A stretch of DNA of 64,000 nucleotides from Anaerolineales bacterium UBA2395 (GTDB lineage Bacteria; Chloroflexota; Anaerolineae; Anaerolineales; Villigracilaceae), in contig DDSH01000030.1 in NCBI GenBank assembly GCA_002343775.1, forward strand, positions 1-64,000. The letters run 5' to 3'. The notes beneath the pieces were generated by a model that searched no databases, was not told where the DNA came from, and saw nothing but the letters and a program-made list of their open reading frames with translations. How positions within the stretch are numbered: position 1 is the first letter of the stretch; the number at the start of each line of letters is the position of its first letter. The translations under genes and the position numbers were made by a program. Shown piece after piece: positions 25,680 to 32,370 of this stretch.

Positions 25680-25701
25680 CCGCCTTACGACGGTCATTTT
25701 T
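25673..25701. terminator. Bidirectional terminator between mutY and RNase J
   Basis: AAAATGACCG (25673-25682) pairs with CGGTCATTTT (25691-25700) around an 8-nt loop; T-rich on the right, and A-rich on the left so T-rich on the minus strand. The mutY stop codon lies in the left arm. Confidence 0.85.
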
Positions 25702-25703
25702 GT

Positions 25704-27347
25704 TTAAGATTTGCTGAGGGTTACAAAGACCATGGGGCGGCGTTTGGTTTGCTGATGCAGGTAGCTCTTGACCGCGCTGACGATGTCTTTTTCGTTGTCA
25801 ATGCCGCTGCCGTGAACCACATCCATGACACATTTTTGCACTTCGGGGATGAGTTCTTCGGCATCTTCGGGGGAGACGAAGCCGCGCGTGATGATCTCGG
25901 GTTCGTGGAGCAGGCGTCCTGTTAATTTGTCAATGCTGATGTCGATCAGCAGGATGCCGTTGCGCGCAAGCTGACTGCGTTCGCGCATCACGTCGTGGTC
26001 GATGTCGCCGATGGATTCACCCGTAACGAAAACGTAGTCGCCGGGGATGCGCTCACCGAGTTGGATCTTGTTGCCGACCAATTCCACCACCTGCCCGTTC
26101 TCGACCACGATGGTGTTTTCCTCTTCGACGCCCAGTTGCATTGCCAGTTCGGCGTGGCGCTTCAACATGCGCAACTCGCCGTGAATGGGCATGAAGTGCT
26201 TGGGTTTGACGAGATTGATGAGCAATTTCTGCTCTTCCTGCGCGGCGTGACCCGAAACATGGATGGGCGCCACACTGTCATCCACCACGCGTACACCGCG
26301 GCGCAAGAGGCGGTTGATGGTCTTGCTGATGGTCTCTTCGTTGCCGGGAATGGGATGCGAGGAAAGTACGACCGTATCGTTCGGCTTGAGGTCGAATTGG
26401 CGGTTCGTGCCCGCTGAGAGTCGTCCCACGATGGAAGAGGGTTCACCCTGTGAGCCGGTACACATAATAACGACCTTGTGGTCCTGCATTTGCAATGCCT
26501 GATCAATCGGGACGATCATGTCGTCGGGGATCTCAAGATAGCCCATCTTCCGCGCAATTTTGACATTATCCACCATGCTAGGACCGGCAAAGGTCATTTT
26601 GCGCTTGTGGCGCGCGGCGGCATCCGCCACCTGCTGGACGCGCGAGATGAGGGAGGCGAAGGTTGCCACGATCACCCGTCCCTTGGCTTCGTTGAAGACC
26701 TTGTCGAATGCGGGACCGATGACGGACTCGGAGGGAGTCCAGCCGGGGCGTTCGGCGTTGGTCGAATCGGACAGGAGCAAATCCACGCCGCGGGTGGAGA
26801 ATTCAGCCAGCTTGGCGAAATCGGTGGGCCAGCCGTCCACGGGAGTGTGGTCGAACTTGAAATCGCTCATGTGGATGACCAAGCCCGCGTTCGTGGTGAT
26901 GGCAAGTCCCACCGCATCGGGGATGGAATGGCTGACGTGGAAGTACTCGATGGTGAACGGACCGGTTTTGGTCGTTTCGCCCGCCTGAATGGTCTTGATC
27001 TGGGCTTTATGCTGGGAATTGTTCCGCAGCAGCTTGCCTTCGATCAACCCGCGGGTGAGTGGGGTGGCGTAGATGGGAGCGGGAATGTCCGCAATCAGGT
27101 GTTGGATCGCGCCGATGTGGTCTTCATGACCGTGGGTGATGAAAACGCCCAAAACGCGGTTCGCCTTGTTCTTCAAATACTCATAGTCCGGGATGATGTA
27201 ATCCACGCCCAGCATGTCGTTGTTTGGGAACATGATACCCGCATCCACCACGATGATGTCGCCGCCAAATTCGTACGCCATCATGTTCTTTCCCACTTCG
27301 CCCAGCCCCCCGAGCGGGATGATTCTTAATTTATTCTTTTTACTCAT
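25704..27347 (-). CDS. rnj: Ribonuclease J
   Basis: Metallo-beta-lactamase/beta-CASP RNase with 5'-3' exo- and endonuclease activity for mRNA decay and rRNA maturation. It is 547 aa, the normal length. LRIIPLGGLGEVGKNMMAYE at the N-terminus, the metal motif THGHEDHIGA near residue 73, MSDFKFDHTPVDG, LLLSDSTNAERPGWTPSE, and the beta-CASP signatures VIMCTGSQGEPSS and HVSGHAAQEE all match. It is transcribed from a strong promoter 278 nt upstream, with a structured leader. Confidence 0.97.
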   Translation of the reverse strand: MSKKNKLRIIPLGGLGEVGKNMMAYEFGGDIIVVDAGIMFPNNDMLGVDYIIPDYEYLKNKANRVLGVFITHGHEDHIGAIQHLIADIPAPIYATPLTRGLIEGKLLRNNSQHKAQIKTIQAGETTKTGPFTIEYFHVSHSIPDAVGLAITTNAGLVIHMSDFKFDHTPVDGWPTDFAKLAEFSTRGVDLLLSDSTNAERPGWTPSESVIGPAFDKVFNEAKGRVIVATFASLISRVQQVADAAARHKRKMTFAGPSMVDNVKIARKMGYLEIPDDMIVPIDQALQMQDHKVVIMCTGSQGEPSSIVGRLSAGTNRQFDLKPNDTVVLSSHPIPGNEETISKTINRLLRRGVRVVDDSVAPIHVSGHAAQEEQKLLINLVKPKHFMPIHGELRMLKRHAELAMQLGVEEENTIVVENGQVVELVGNKIQLGERIPGDYVFVTGESIGDIDHDVMRERSQLARNGILLIDISIDKLTGRLLHEPEIITRGFVSPEDAEELIPEVQKCVMDVVHGSGIDNEKDIVSAVKSYLHQQTKRRPMVFVTLSKS

Positions 27348-27631
27348 ATGATTTTTCTTTTTACCTCACAGGTTCAAATTTATAAAACCGCATGTGCGGT
27401 TAGAGTCTAGTTTTGGGTTGCAAAGGATAGGATACGCACAAGTGAAAGGATGCGGAATCCCACAATCCTCCCAGTTGTTTCTCGTCTGTTCATTTGCTGC
27501 GGTTTTGGATGGTCTTTTCCCTCAAACAAAAAGACCTCCGCTGACTTGCTCGCGAAGATCGGTCCGGTAAAACACGATGGTTCTCAAACGAACTGCCCAA
27601 TTGGGCAGGGAAAGTCAACTTAACAAAAATA
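27348..27631 (-). promoter_or_regulatory. Long structured leader of RNase J
   Basis: About 280 nt between promoter and ATG with three stems: a 16-nt palindrome CTGCCCAATTGGGCAG (27593-27608), GGTCTTTT/AAAAGACC (27511-27518, 27529-27536) and AACCGCA/TGCGGTT (27386-27401), the last followed on the minus strand by TTTTATAAATTT like a weak terminator. No coding frame with a ribosome site is seen. In other bacteria RNase genes can be controlled through leader cleavage; here that is inference. Confidence 0.6.
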
Positions 27632-27660
27632 AGTATAGCAGGGGAGCGGCGATTTGTCAA
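27632..27660 (-). promoter_or_regulatory. Strong sigma-70-type promoter of RNase J
   Basis: On the minus strand TTGACA (27660-27655), a 17-nt spacer, then TATACT (27637-27632): all six and five of six consensus bases. The start site would be near 27625. Confidence 0.85.
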
Positions 27661-27679
27661 AGCGGGGATGAGGCGCTTC

Positions 27680-28006
27680 TCATCCCTTGCGCTGTTTCTT
27701 TTGCCGCTCCATCATCAGATCGAACTGCAATTGCTTTTCGGAAATGAGTTTTTTCACCTTTCTTTTCATCGACTCATCATGGGTGGAGGCGAGACGCTCC
27801 TTCAGTGCGGTGATCTCCTGCAGCAGCTCGATCTCAGCTGAAACCATACCCGCATTTTGCAGGACGGAATACGCCATGCGCACATCCTCCGGCGTTTCGA
27901 AATAAGCCGTCAGGTCGAGCGGCTTGCCTTTGCCTTTCAGGTTATCGAACTCGCCGCGTTCCTGCGCCTGTCGGATGATCTCTTCGACCGCTTTTTCGAT
28001 GCTCAT
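27680..28006 (-). CDS. DUF1992 / DnaJ-C28-homologue family protein
   Basis: 108 aa soluble helical protein. The family signature is IRQAQERGEFDNLKGKGKPLDL near residues 11-32, followed by two amphipathic helices (VLQNAGMVSAEIELLQEITALKERL and a KxxKxLxxEKQLQFDLMMERQKKQRKG tail). The function of the family is not established. TATAAT on the minus strand (28021-28016) lies only about 9 nt from the ATG, so the leader must be extremely short. Confidence 0.85.
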   Translation of the reverse strand: MSIEKAVEEIIRQAQERGEFDNLKGKGKPLDLTAYFETPEDVRMAYSVLQNAGMVSAEIELLQEITALKERLASTHDESMKRKVKKLISEKQLQFDLMMERQKKQRKG

Positions 28007-28042
28007 ACGAACGATATTATATACTTATTTTCACAAGGAAAA

Positions 28043-28071
28043 TTGACAATCCACTCCTCCTCTTGTAAACT
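28043..28071 (+). promoter_or_regulatory. Promoter giving a leaderless hydrolase-ligase mRNA
   Basis: TTGACA (28043-28048), 17-nt spacer, TAAACT (28066-28071). The expected start, 6 to 8 nt downstream, coincides with the ATG at 28078, and no Shine-Dalgarno exists. Confidence 0.75.
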
Positions 28072-28077
28072 TCACGG

Positions 28078-30552
28078 ATGGACATAGACCTCGACCTGTA
28101 CAGGCACGAAATCCGTATCTCGTCCAATCCCCTCGTCCGTCTTTCCGCAATCGATGTTTCACCAGAACGCCCAAAACGAACCCTCGTTTTCATTCATGGA
28201 TTCGGCGGCAAGGCGGAACAGTGGCAATATCAATTGCAGAAATTCGCAATGGATAACCGCGTCATCGCACTCGACATGCGCGGACATGGGCTCTCGGACA
28301 AACCCTCCGTTGGCTACGACATGGCGCGCATCCAACTGGACCTTGAGACTGCGCTTGACCAGTTGAACGTAACCACGCCGGTGGTTTTGATCGGTCATTC
28401 CTTCGGCGGTGCTGTCGTCACAGACTATGCTCTCAATCACCCCGACCATGTCGAACGGCTGATCCTGATCGCCACGGCTGGGGAGTTCCGGCTGGCTCCC
28501 TTATTCAAACTGGGGCTGAACCTTCCCGCTTCTGTGCTGCGGGTAATCGGTCCGATCACACGTTCATGGCTGCATGCCCCGCCGCATGCTTTGCGCGAGT
28601 TCTATCATCGTAACCTTTCCAAATGGGTGGGCTGGGAAAAATTCTCGCAGCTTGCTGTTCCGGTCATGGTCATTCGCGGGCATCGTGACCTGGTCTTCGA
28701 CCGCCCGCTGTTCGAGAAGGTGGCAAAATCCATCCCCGCTGCCGAAGACGTTGATATCGGTGTATCCGGTCACATGGTCATGCTTGAGCGGCGCGAAGCG
28801 GTGGACCGGGCGATCACCAGTTTTCTCAAGGGTGAATCCAGCAAATCTTGGCGCGACAATTCCATTGTGACGTTTAAATCTCAGCGCGATGATTTGAAGG
28901 TTGAACGCAACTGGCTGGGTCAATACGAAGACGGCGTGCCCTACACCGTGGACATTCCACGTATTCCCGTCCATCATCTGCTGCGGTCGTCGGTCAGGCG
29001 CTTTCCGGGGAATCCCGCTGTGTATTTCGAGGGTGCAAAACTCAACTACCGACAGTTGAATCACGAAGCGAACCGGTTTGCCAACGCCCTGCTTGCACTC
29101 GGATTGGGCAAAGGTGCGCGGGTGGTACTACTCTTGCCGAACCTGCCGCAGATGGCAATCGGTTATTTCGGCGCGATGAAGGCTGGCGCGGTAGCGGTAC
29201 TCATTCCCCCGATGACCGAGCCCGAGGAACTGATCCGACAGATCCACGAGTCAGATGCGTCGGTATTGGTCACCTTATCGGCTTGGTCGGGGCTGGCGAA
29301 ACAGATCAAGGATGGTACTGGTGTTCCGCATGTCGTCCTGACCGACCCTGCCGAGTATCTTTCGCTCCCCAAGTATTTGATCTCCCGCTGGCGCAATCGC
29401 GGCTTGGACGTGCAGAACTCGCTGCATTGGAACCGCTGGCTGGCTCAACAGGAGACGAAATCGCCTGCGGTGGAAGTGCAGCCCGAGGATCTGGCGGTCA
29501 TCATTTATACCGGCGGGACAACGGCACAGTCGAAAGGCGTGATGTTATCGCATCGTAATCTGGTCGCCAACGCCATCCAGACCCGTCATTGGCTGCCGAA
29601 TGCCGAAGAAGGTAGGGAGAGATTTCTATGCGTGGTTCCGTTCTTCCATAGTTATGGCTTGACCACGGCGCTGAACGTGCCGGTTTCCATCGGCGCGGCG
29701 CTGATCCTCAAGCCGAAGTTTCAGGTGCTGGAAGTGTTGAAAGCCATTAGAAAGTACAGACCAACCATCTTCCCCGGCGCACCGAGCATGTATGTTGCCA
29801 TCAACAACTTCCGTGGTGTGCGTAAATATGGGATCAAATCCATCAAGGCGTGCATCAGCGGTTCTGCGCCCCTGCCCGTGGAAGTGCAAGAATCCTTCGA
29901 GAAGTTGACCAAAGGAAAACTGGTGGAAGGCTATGGGCTCACCGAAGCCTCGCCTGTGACCCATGCCAACCCATTGAACAAGAACCGACGGGTGGGCAGC
30001 ATTGGTGTGCCGCTTCCATCCACCCAAGCCGTGATCGTGGACCTGAAGACCGGCAGCCGCGAAGTGGAACCGGGACAGATCGGCGAACTGGCGGTACGTG
30101 GTCCGCAGGTAATGATGGGTTATTGGAAGAATGAAGAAGCCACCAACCAGGTCCTGACGAAGGACGGCTGGCTGTTGACCGGGGATGTGGCGCAGGTAGA
30201 CGAGGACGGTTTCTTCCGCATCATCGCCCGCAAGGCAGACATGTGGTATCCCGAAAAAGCGGGACGCGAGCCCGCCTTCCCGCGCGATGTGGAGGAAGTC
30301 ATCTACGAAATTCCCCAGATCAAGGAAGTGGCAGTGGTTGCCGTGGCAGGACATCCGTTCGCTTTTGTCATTGCTGGCAGGGAAAAGCCCAGCGCCGAAT
30401 CGGTCATTGCATATTGCAAACGCCGGCTCCCGCCGCATCTTGTGCCGCGTTTCGTCATCTTCATGGATGAATTTCCGCGAACCTTTATCGGCAAAGTATT
30501 AAGAAGGGAACTGGCGAAGCGGTACGGGAAACAGATCGCTGCAAGCGAATGA
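28078..30552 (+). CDS. Alpha/beta-hydrolase - acyl-CoA synthetase fusion
   Basis: 824 aa, two domains. Residues 1-265 are an alpha/beta hydrolase with HGFGGKAEQW oxyanion region, nucleophile elbow GHSFGG (Ser108), and a late SGHMVMLE histidine. Residues about 290-820 are an AMP-forming ligase: IIYTGGTTAQSKGVMLSHRNL, YGLTEASPVTH, GWLLTGDVAQVDEDGFFRI and the end FPRTFIGKVLRREL with its catalytic Lys. Core A8, normally GRxKxxIxxxGxxxxPxEVE, has an insertion here (ARKADMWYPEKAGREPAFPRDVEE). A hydrolase that frees an acyl chain and a ligase that activates it is a reasonable inference. OleBC fusions look similar but have an Asp nucleophile. Confidence 0.9.
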   Translation: MDIDLDLYRHEIRISSNPLVRLSAIDVSPERPKRTLVFIHGFGGKAEQWQYQLQKFAMDNRVIALDMRGHGLSDKPSVGYDMARIQLDLETALDQLNVTTPVVLIGHSFGGAVVTDYALNHPDHVERLILIATAGEFRLAPLFKLGLNLPASVLRVIGPITRSWLHAPPHALREFYHRNLSKWVGWEKFSQLAVPVMVIRGHRDLVFDRPLFEKVAKSIPAAEDVDIGVSGHMVMLERREAVDRAITSFLKGESSKSWRDNSIVTFKSQRDDLKVERNWLGQYEDGVPYTVDIPRIPVHHLLRSSVRRFPGNPAVYFEGAKLNYRQLNHEANRFANALLALGLGKGARVVLLLPNLPQMAIGYFGAMKAGAVAVLIPPMTEPEELIRQIHESDASVLVTLSAWSGLAKQIKDGTGVPHVVLTDPAEYLSLPKYLISRWRNRGLDVQNSLHWNRWLAQQETKSPAVEVQPEDLAVIIYTGGTTAQSKGVMLSHRNLVANAIQTRHWLPNAEEGRERFLCVVPFFHSYGLTTALNVPVSIGAALILKPKFQVLEVLKAIRKYRPTIFPGAPSMYVAINNFRGVRKYGIKSIKACISGSAPLPVEVQESFEKLTKGKLVEGYGLTEASPVTHANPLNKNRRVGSIGVPLPSTQAVIVDLKTGSREVEPGQIGELAVRGPQVMMGYWKNEEATNQVLTKDGWLLTGDVAQVDEDGFFRIIARKADMWYPEKAGREPAFPRDVEEVIYEIPQIKEVAVVAVAGHPFAFVIAGREKPSAESVIAYCKRRLPPHLVPRFVIFMDEFPRTFIGKVLRRELAKRYGKQIAASE

Positions 30553-30556
30553 CCTT

Positions 30557-30610
30557 GCGGAATTGGAATCGTCCGATCCGCGAAACTAAGGTACGATTGG
30601 AAAATTCCGC
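30557..30610 (+). other. Interrupted hairpin between the two hydrolase genes
   Basis: GCGGAATT (30557-30564) pairs with AATTCCGC (30603-30610), and inside it AATCGT (30567-30572) pairs with ACGATT (30593-30598). The 20-nt loop and lack of a T-run speak against an ordinary terminator. It ends 32 nt before the next ATG. Confidence 0.5.
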
Positions 30611-30641
30611 CCGATGATATCGGCGATGTTTGTAGGAGTCT

Positions 30642-31499
30642 ATGGCAACACTGGATACAAAAAGCATCATGTATCGCAGCATGGTGGTGGGGGACGATCA
30701 AAAAGTGAACTACGTTCAACAAGGCGAAGGCGAACCGGTTGTGCTGGTACACGGCTTGACTGCGTCGCTGCACGATTGGGATGACCTGCTGCCCGAACTT
30801 GCCGCATCCGGCTATGCAGGATATGCGCTTGACCTGCTAGGTCATGGCGAGAGCGTCAAACCGCGAAGTGTTCACGACTACACGGTTGAAAATACCTTCA
30901 CCCATTTTTCGAATTGGATCGATTCGCTGCACCTGCGCGAGCCAATGACCCTCATTGGGCATTCGCTTGGCGGCGGCTTGTCGCTGCTTTATGCGCTGCG
31001 CCATCCCGAGCGGGTCCGGGCGCTGGTTTTGATCAACCCATTTTACGATCTTACACAACTGCCGCCCATCCTCCAAAAAGTATTCCACCATCAACTGATC
31101 AACACCTCCTTGATCGAACGAACTCCGTATCGGATCTTTCGCTTTCTCGTGGATGTGACCAGTTTCTCCACCTACATTGGACAGCGTGAATCGCACACCT
31201 TGCCGGAACACATCCGCTACCAGACGGCGCTGGATTACAAACGCGCCGCCTCCGGCATCTACAACATCCCGCGCACGCTTCCTGCCCTTGACCTGGACCT
31301 TTCGCGCATCCATCAGCCGACTCTACTACTGTGGGGCGGACGCGACCAAACCCTTTCGCCGACCTCCTTCCCAGATCTGGCGGAGGCGCTGCCAAACCTC
31401 AAGGGGGCGCATACCTTTCCAGTATGTGGACATGTGCCGCATCAATGCCACCCCGAAGACTTCAACCCACGCGTTATGAAATTTTTGAACAATCTATAA
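30642..31499 (+). CDS. Alpha/beta-hydrolase
   Basis: 285 aa, cytosolic. VVLVHGLTASLHDWDDLLPELAASG gives the oxyanion region, GHSLGGGLSLLYAL the nucleophile elbow (Ser near 107), WGGRDQTLSP the acid strand and PVCGHVPHQCHPEDF the catalytic His. Carboxylesterase, C-C hydrolase and lactonase roles are all possible. It probably belongs with the preceding fusion gene, 89 nt upstream, and is closed by a terminator. Confidence 0.87.
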   Translation: MATLDTKSIMYRSMVVGDDQKVNYVQQGEGEPVVLVHGLTASLHDWDDLLPELAASGYAGYALDLLGHGESVKPRSVHDYTVENTFTHFSNWIDSLHLREPMTLIGHSLGGGLSLLYALRHPERVRALVLINPFYDLTQLPPILQKVFHHQLINTSLIERTPYRIFRFLVDVTSFSTYIGQRESHTLPEHIRYQTALDYKRAASGIYNIPRTLPALDLDLSRIHQPTLLLWGGRDQTLSPTSFPDLAEALPNLKGAHTFPVCGHVPHQCHPEDFNPRVMKFLNNL

Positions 31500-31534
31500 A
31501 TAGTTCTCTTGCATATGTGATCTGGAATTCAGGC

Positions 31535-31568
31535 AAAGATTCCGAAAGTTCAACTTTTGGAATCTTTT
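31535..31568 (+). terminator. Terminator after the hydrolase
   Basis: A 15-bp stem with one G-T pair, AAAGATTCCGAAAGT (31535-31549) with ACTTTTGGAATCTTT (31553-31567), and a 3-nt loop, ending in TTTT. Confidence 0.85.
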
Positions 31569-31652
31569 GCGTATTTTTGCAATGACAGAATGCGCGCATC
31601 AAACTTGGGGAAAATGTAATGATATTTTAAGATAAATCACCCGTTTTTCCTC

Positions 31653-31681
31653 TTGCAAATGCCCAGCGATGGTGCTACAAT
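31653..31681 (+). promoter_or_regulatory. Promoter of nrdR-nrdJ
   Basis: TTGCAA (31653-31658), 17 nt, TACAAT (31676-31681). The start would be near 31688, 86 nt before nrdR. I could not find a convincing pair of NrdR boxes between it and the ATG; CATATATGG at about 31731-31739 is too weak to call. Confidence 0.65.
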
Positions 31682-31773
31682 GCCGAACACTTTGACCATA
31701 TGTACGGGGATGCAGTGCTAAAACGCCCATATATGGCTATAACATTTGTTCTAAAATTGGAGTACCTTTTCGG

Positions 31774-32223
31774 ATGCGTTGTCCGTATTGCAAACATCAT
31801 GACTCAAAGGTTCTGGATACCTCTCATGACAGCCACGGGGGAATCCGCCGCCGCCGCGAGTGTCTGAAGTGCCGCCAGCGCTTCAGCAGCTACGAAAGAC
31901 CCATATTGGCGGTGCCGCTTATCATCAAACAGGACGGCACGCGTGAAGAGTTCGACCGTGAGAAAATGGCTCGCGGTATTCGCATTTCCTGCGCCAAACG
32001 CCCCGTCTCCGCCGCAGATATTGAACGCATGATCGGGCAGGTGGAAGCGCAATTGCAGAAGATGGGCAAGGCAGAGGTTTCGTCCCGTGTAGTGGGCGAC
32101 CTCGTCATGGCGATCTTGAAGGAGGTGGATCAGATCGCATACATCCGCTATGCGATTGTGTACCTTGGTCTGGACGATTTGCAATCCATTCGCACTGAAA
32201 TCGACCACTTGCTTGAAGACTAA
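31774..32223 (+). CDS. nrdR: Transcriptional repressor NrdR
   Basis: Represses ribonucleotide reductase genes when dATP is high. It is 149 aa, the family length. A zinc ribbon RCPYCKHHDSKVLDT...RRRRECLKCRQRFSSYE covers residues 2-45, then an ATP-cone domain (PLIIKQDGTREEFDREKMARGI onward, about 49-139). It is directly upstream of nrdJ, its likely target, but a strong terminator separates them. Confidence 0.96.
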   Translation: MRCPYCKHHDSKVLDTSHDSHGGIRRRRECLKCRQRFSSYERPILAVPLIIKQDGTREEFDREKMARGIRISCAKRPVSAADIERMIGQVEAQLQKMGKAEVSSRVVGDLVMAILKEVDQIAYIRYAIVYLGLDDLQSIRTEIDHLLED

Positions 32224-32226
32224 TCC

Positions 32227-32265
32227 AGGCAAAGACCCCCAAGGGGGGAGTGTCTTTGCCTTTTT
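32227..32265 (+). terminator. Terminator between nrdR and nrdJ
   Basis: AGGCAAAGAC (32227-32236) pairs with GTCTTTGCCT (32252-32261), with further C/G pairing inside, followed by TTTTG. It starts 4 nt after the nrdR stop. nrdJ must therefore depend on read-through or on its own start within the next 105 nt. Confidence 0.88.
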
Positions 32266-32370
32266 GTATCCCTGTTCAACACCGCAGGAGTGCCCTGCCT
32301 CTGGCCTGACCAGTGCATCCCGTGACGGGTCGCTCTTGCGAGAAAGAAAAAATCTATAGGAGAGTGCCAT
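32266..32370 (+). promoter_or_regulatory. Short structured leader before nrdJ
   Basis: The 105 nt contain several small inverted repeats: GCAGG/CCTGC (32284-32298), CCC/GGG inside CCCGTGACGGG (32319-32329) and a CGC/GCG pair after it. AGGAGAG gives a good ribosome site. No B12-box or other recognised riboswitch consensus and no clear promoter were found. Confidence 0.4.

Noticed and set aside
28078..30552. OleBC olefin-biosynthesis fusion
   Set aside because: The hydrolase nucleophile is Ser (GHSFGG) instead of the OleB Asp, and neither oleA nor oleD is adjacent.
31700..31773. NrdR boxes upstream of nrdR
   Set aside because: CATATATGG and nearby AT-rich words do not match the paired box consensus closely enough.
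32266..32370. Cobalamin riboswitch before nrdJ
   Set aside because: The leader is too short and lacks a B12-box-like consensus.
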